Assembly (NCBI GenBank): GCA_964418515.1
Contig: CAYQLK010000006.1
Location: 1 to 37,783, forward strand
Reading direction: 5' to 3'
Source of the DNA: CAYQLK01 sp964418515
GTDB taxonomy: Bacteria > Patescibacteriota > Microgenomatia > CAYQLK01
Length of the DNA: 37,783 bases
A program made the translations under genes and the position numbers. A model generated the notes under the pieces. That model worked only from the letters and a program-made list of their open reading frames with translations, searched no databases and had not been told where the DNA came from. This document shows, piece after piece, positions 37,346 to 37,783 of the stretch. Each line of letters begins with the position of its first letter. Positions within the stretch are counted from its first letter, which is position 1.

Positions 37346-37783
37346 CTAGCCGACAGGTGCGGCGAGGAGCTGATCGGCGAATTCTGCAGGAGAGACCGCG
37401 CGGAACGCGACTCCTCCAGGGTACTTGAGCTCGCCACCGGCAGGAGCGGCGCGCATCACGACCATCATCTCGCCACGAGTGACGATAAACGAGCCGTGGG
37501 CGGCAAGATACTCCGGTCCCACTTCGAAAACCGTGTGTGCACCGAGCCTGTCGAAGTTGGCGTGGTGTGCTCGAAGGTACAAGAGCGAGACGACACCTTC
37601 GGTGACGACGACGAATTTCTCGTCTTGGCCGAGGTGCCAGCGAGGGTTATTGAGATCGTTTTGGATGTTTCGGAAGTCCGAAGAGCTAAGCGCTCCCCAG
37701 CCAATCCGACGGCCGTCGGTGTTGTACCAGACGGCATCAGCGACGACGACCTCGAATCCCGTCCTTTTCTGGCCGAGGACTAA
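37346..37783 (-). CDS. GC-rich protein of unknown function, C-terminal part (5' truncated by window edge)
   Basis: The minus strand is open from the window edge to TAG at 37346-37348, giving the last 145 residues of a protein. Visible parts include FEVVVADAVWYNTDGRRIGW, DLNNPRWHLGQDEKFVVV, and GSFIVTRGEMMVVM, with a C-terminal PAEFADQLLAAPVG. No membrane helix or recognised family. Counted rows are 57-65% GC with G/C at most third codon positions, unlike the AT-rich genes elsewhere. The strong minus-strand terminator 28 bp downstream supports this strand over a plus-strand frame that is also open. The start codon lies outside the window. Confidence 0.65.
   Translation of the reverse strand, partial: LVLGQKRTGFEVVVADAVWYNTDGRRIGWGALSSSDFRNIQNDLNNPRWHLGQDEKFVVVTEGVVSLLYLRAHHANFDRLGAHTVFEVGPEYLAAHGSFIVTRGEMMVVMRAAPAGGELKYPGGVAFRAVSPAEFADQLLAAPVG

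Noticed and set aside
37325..37783. A plus-strand open frame of 152 codons (TTG start) ending in TAA exactly at the window edge
   Set aside because: The residue mix is what an antisense frame of a GC-rich gene gives (rich in Asp, Glu, Arg, Val), while the minus frame reads as a normal protein and has a strong terminator downstream.
1..37783. CRISPR arrays, insertion sequences, prophage genes, rRNA operon
   Set aside because: Scanning both strands showed no regular repeat-spacer series, transposase, integrase, phage protein or rRNA segment.

Overview
The window looks like a scaffold from a Candidate Phyla Radiation (Patescibacteria) bacterium, possibly Microgenomates. The evidence is an S10-spc-alpha ribosomal cluster with no L30 gene between S5 and L15, small tightly packed genes, an AT-rich genome, and a DUF2298/GT-C membrane glycosyltransferase operon of a kind common in these lineages. 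TGA is read as stop, so the code is the ordinary bacterial one. Lineage is inferred from gene content; there is no 16S rRNA here.

Layout. 1-1395 (minus): a truncated AI-2E-type permease gene and miaA. 1441-7358 (plus): four tightly joined genes, made up of two paralogous GT-C glycosyltransferases, a HAD-like hydrolase and a DUF2298 membrane protein, probably for surface glycan assembly. 7345-10190 (minus): a FAD oxidoreductase, a MiaB without a TRAM domain, and a TrpR-like regulator. 10258-14018 (minus): HU, RNase Y, RecX and RecA. tRNA-Pro(GGG) is at 14169-14242. 14250-19407 is an accessory block of envelope proteins (membrane-anchored or lipoprotein, several with Thr/Pro linkers), an aquaporin and a phosphodiester glycosidase. 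19420-20415 is rfbB, followed by a 100-N scaffold gap flanked by an exact 55-bp duplication that is almost certainly an assembly artefact. 20603-37128 (minus) is one long ribosomal-protein superoperon: rpsJ-rplC-rplD-rplW-rplB-rpsS-rplV-rpsC-rplP-rpmC-rpsQ-rplN-rplX-rplE-rpsN-rpsH-rplF-rplR-rpsE-rplO-secY-adk-map-infA-rpmJ-rpsM-rpsK-rpsD-rpoA-rplQ-rplM-rpsI plus a small membrane protein. At the right edge is a GC-rich, 5'-truncated gene with its own terminator.

Base composition is uneven. Hand-counted 60-base rows give about 25% GC in the glycosyltransferase operon and about 33% beside the tRNA, but 53-65% in the lipoprotein gene (14969-15607) and in the right-edge gene (37346-37783). Both GC-rich genes are self-contained: each has its own terminator, and the lipoprotein also has a promoter and a structured leader of about 227 nt that could be a riboswitch or attenuator.

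Other points of interest: Shine-Dalgarno-sequestering hairpins before RNase Y and HU, an RNase Y without its membrane anchor, a promoter that forces the recA start to the second Met, candidate leaderless promoters, hairpins in the S10-L3 spacer, a near-consensus promoter inside map for the alpha operon, an acidic tail on L3, and an insertion in IF-1. No CRISPR array, insertion sequence or phage gene was seen.
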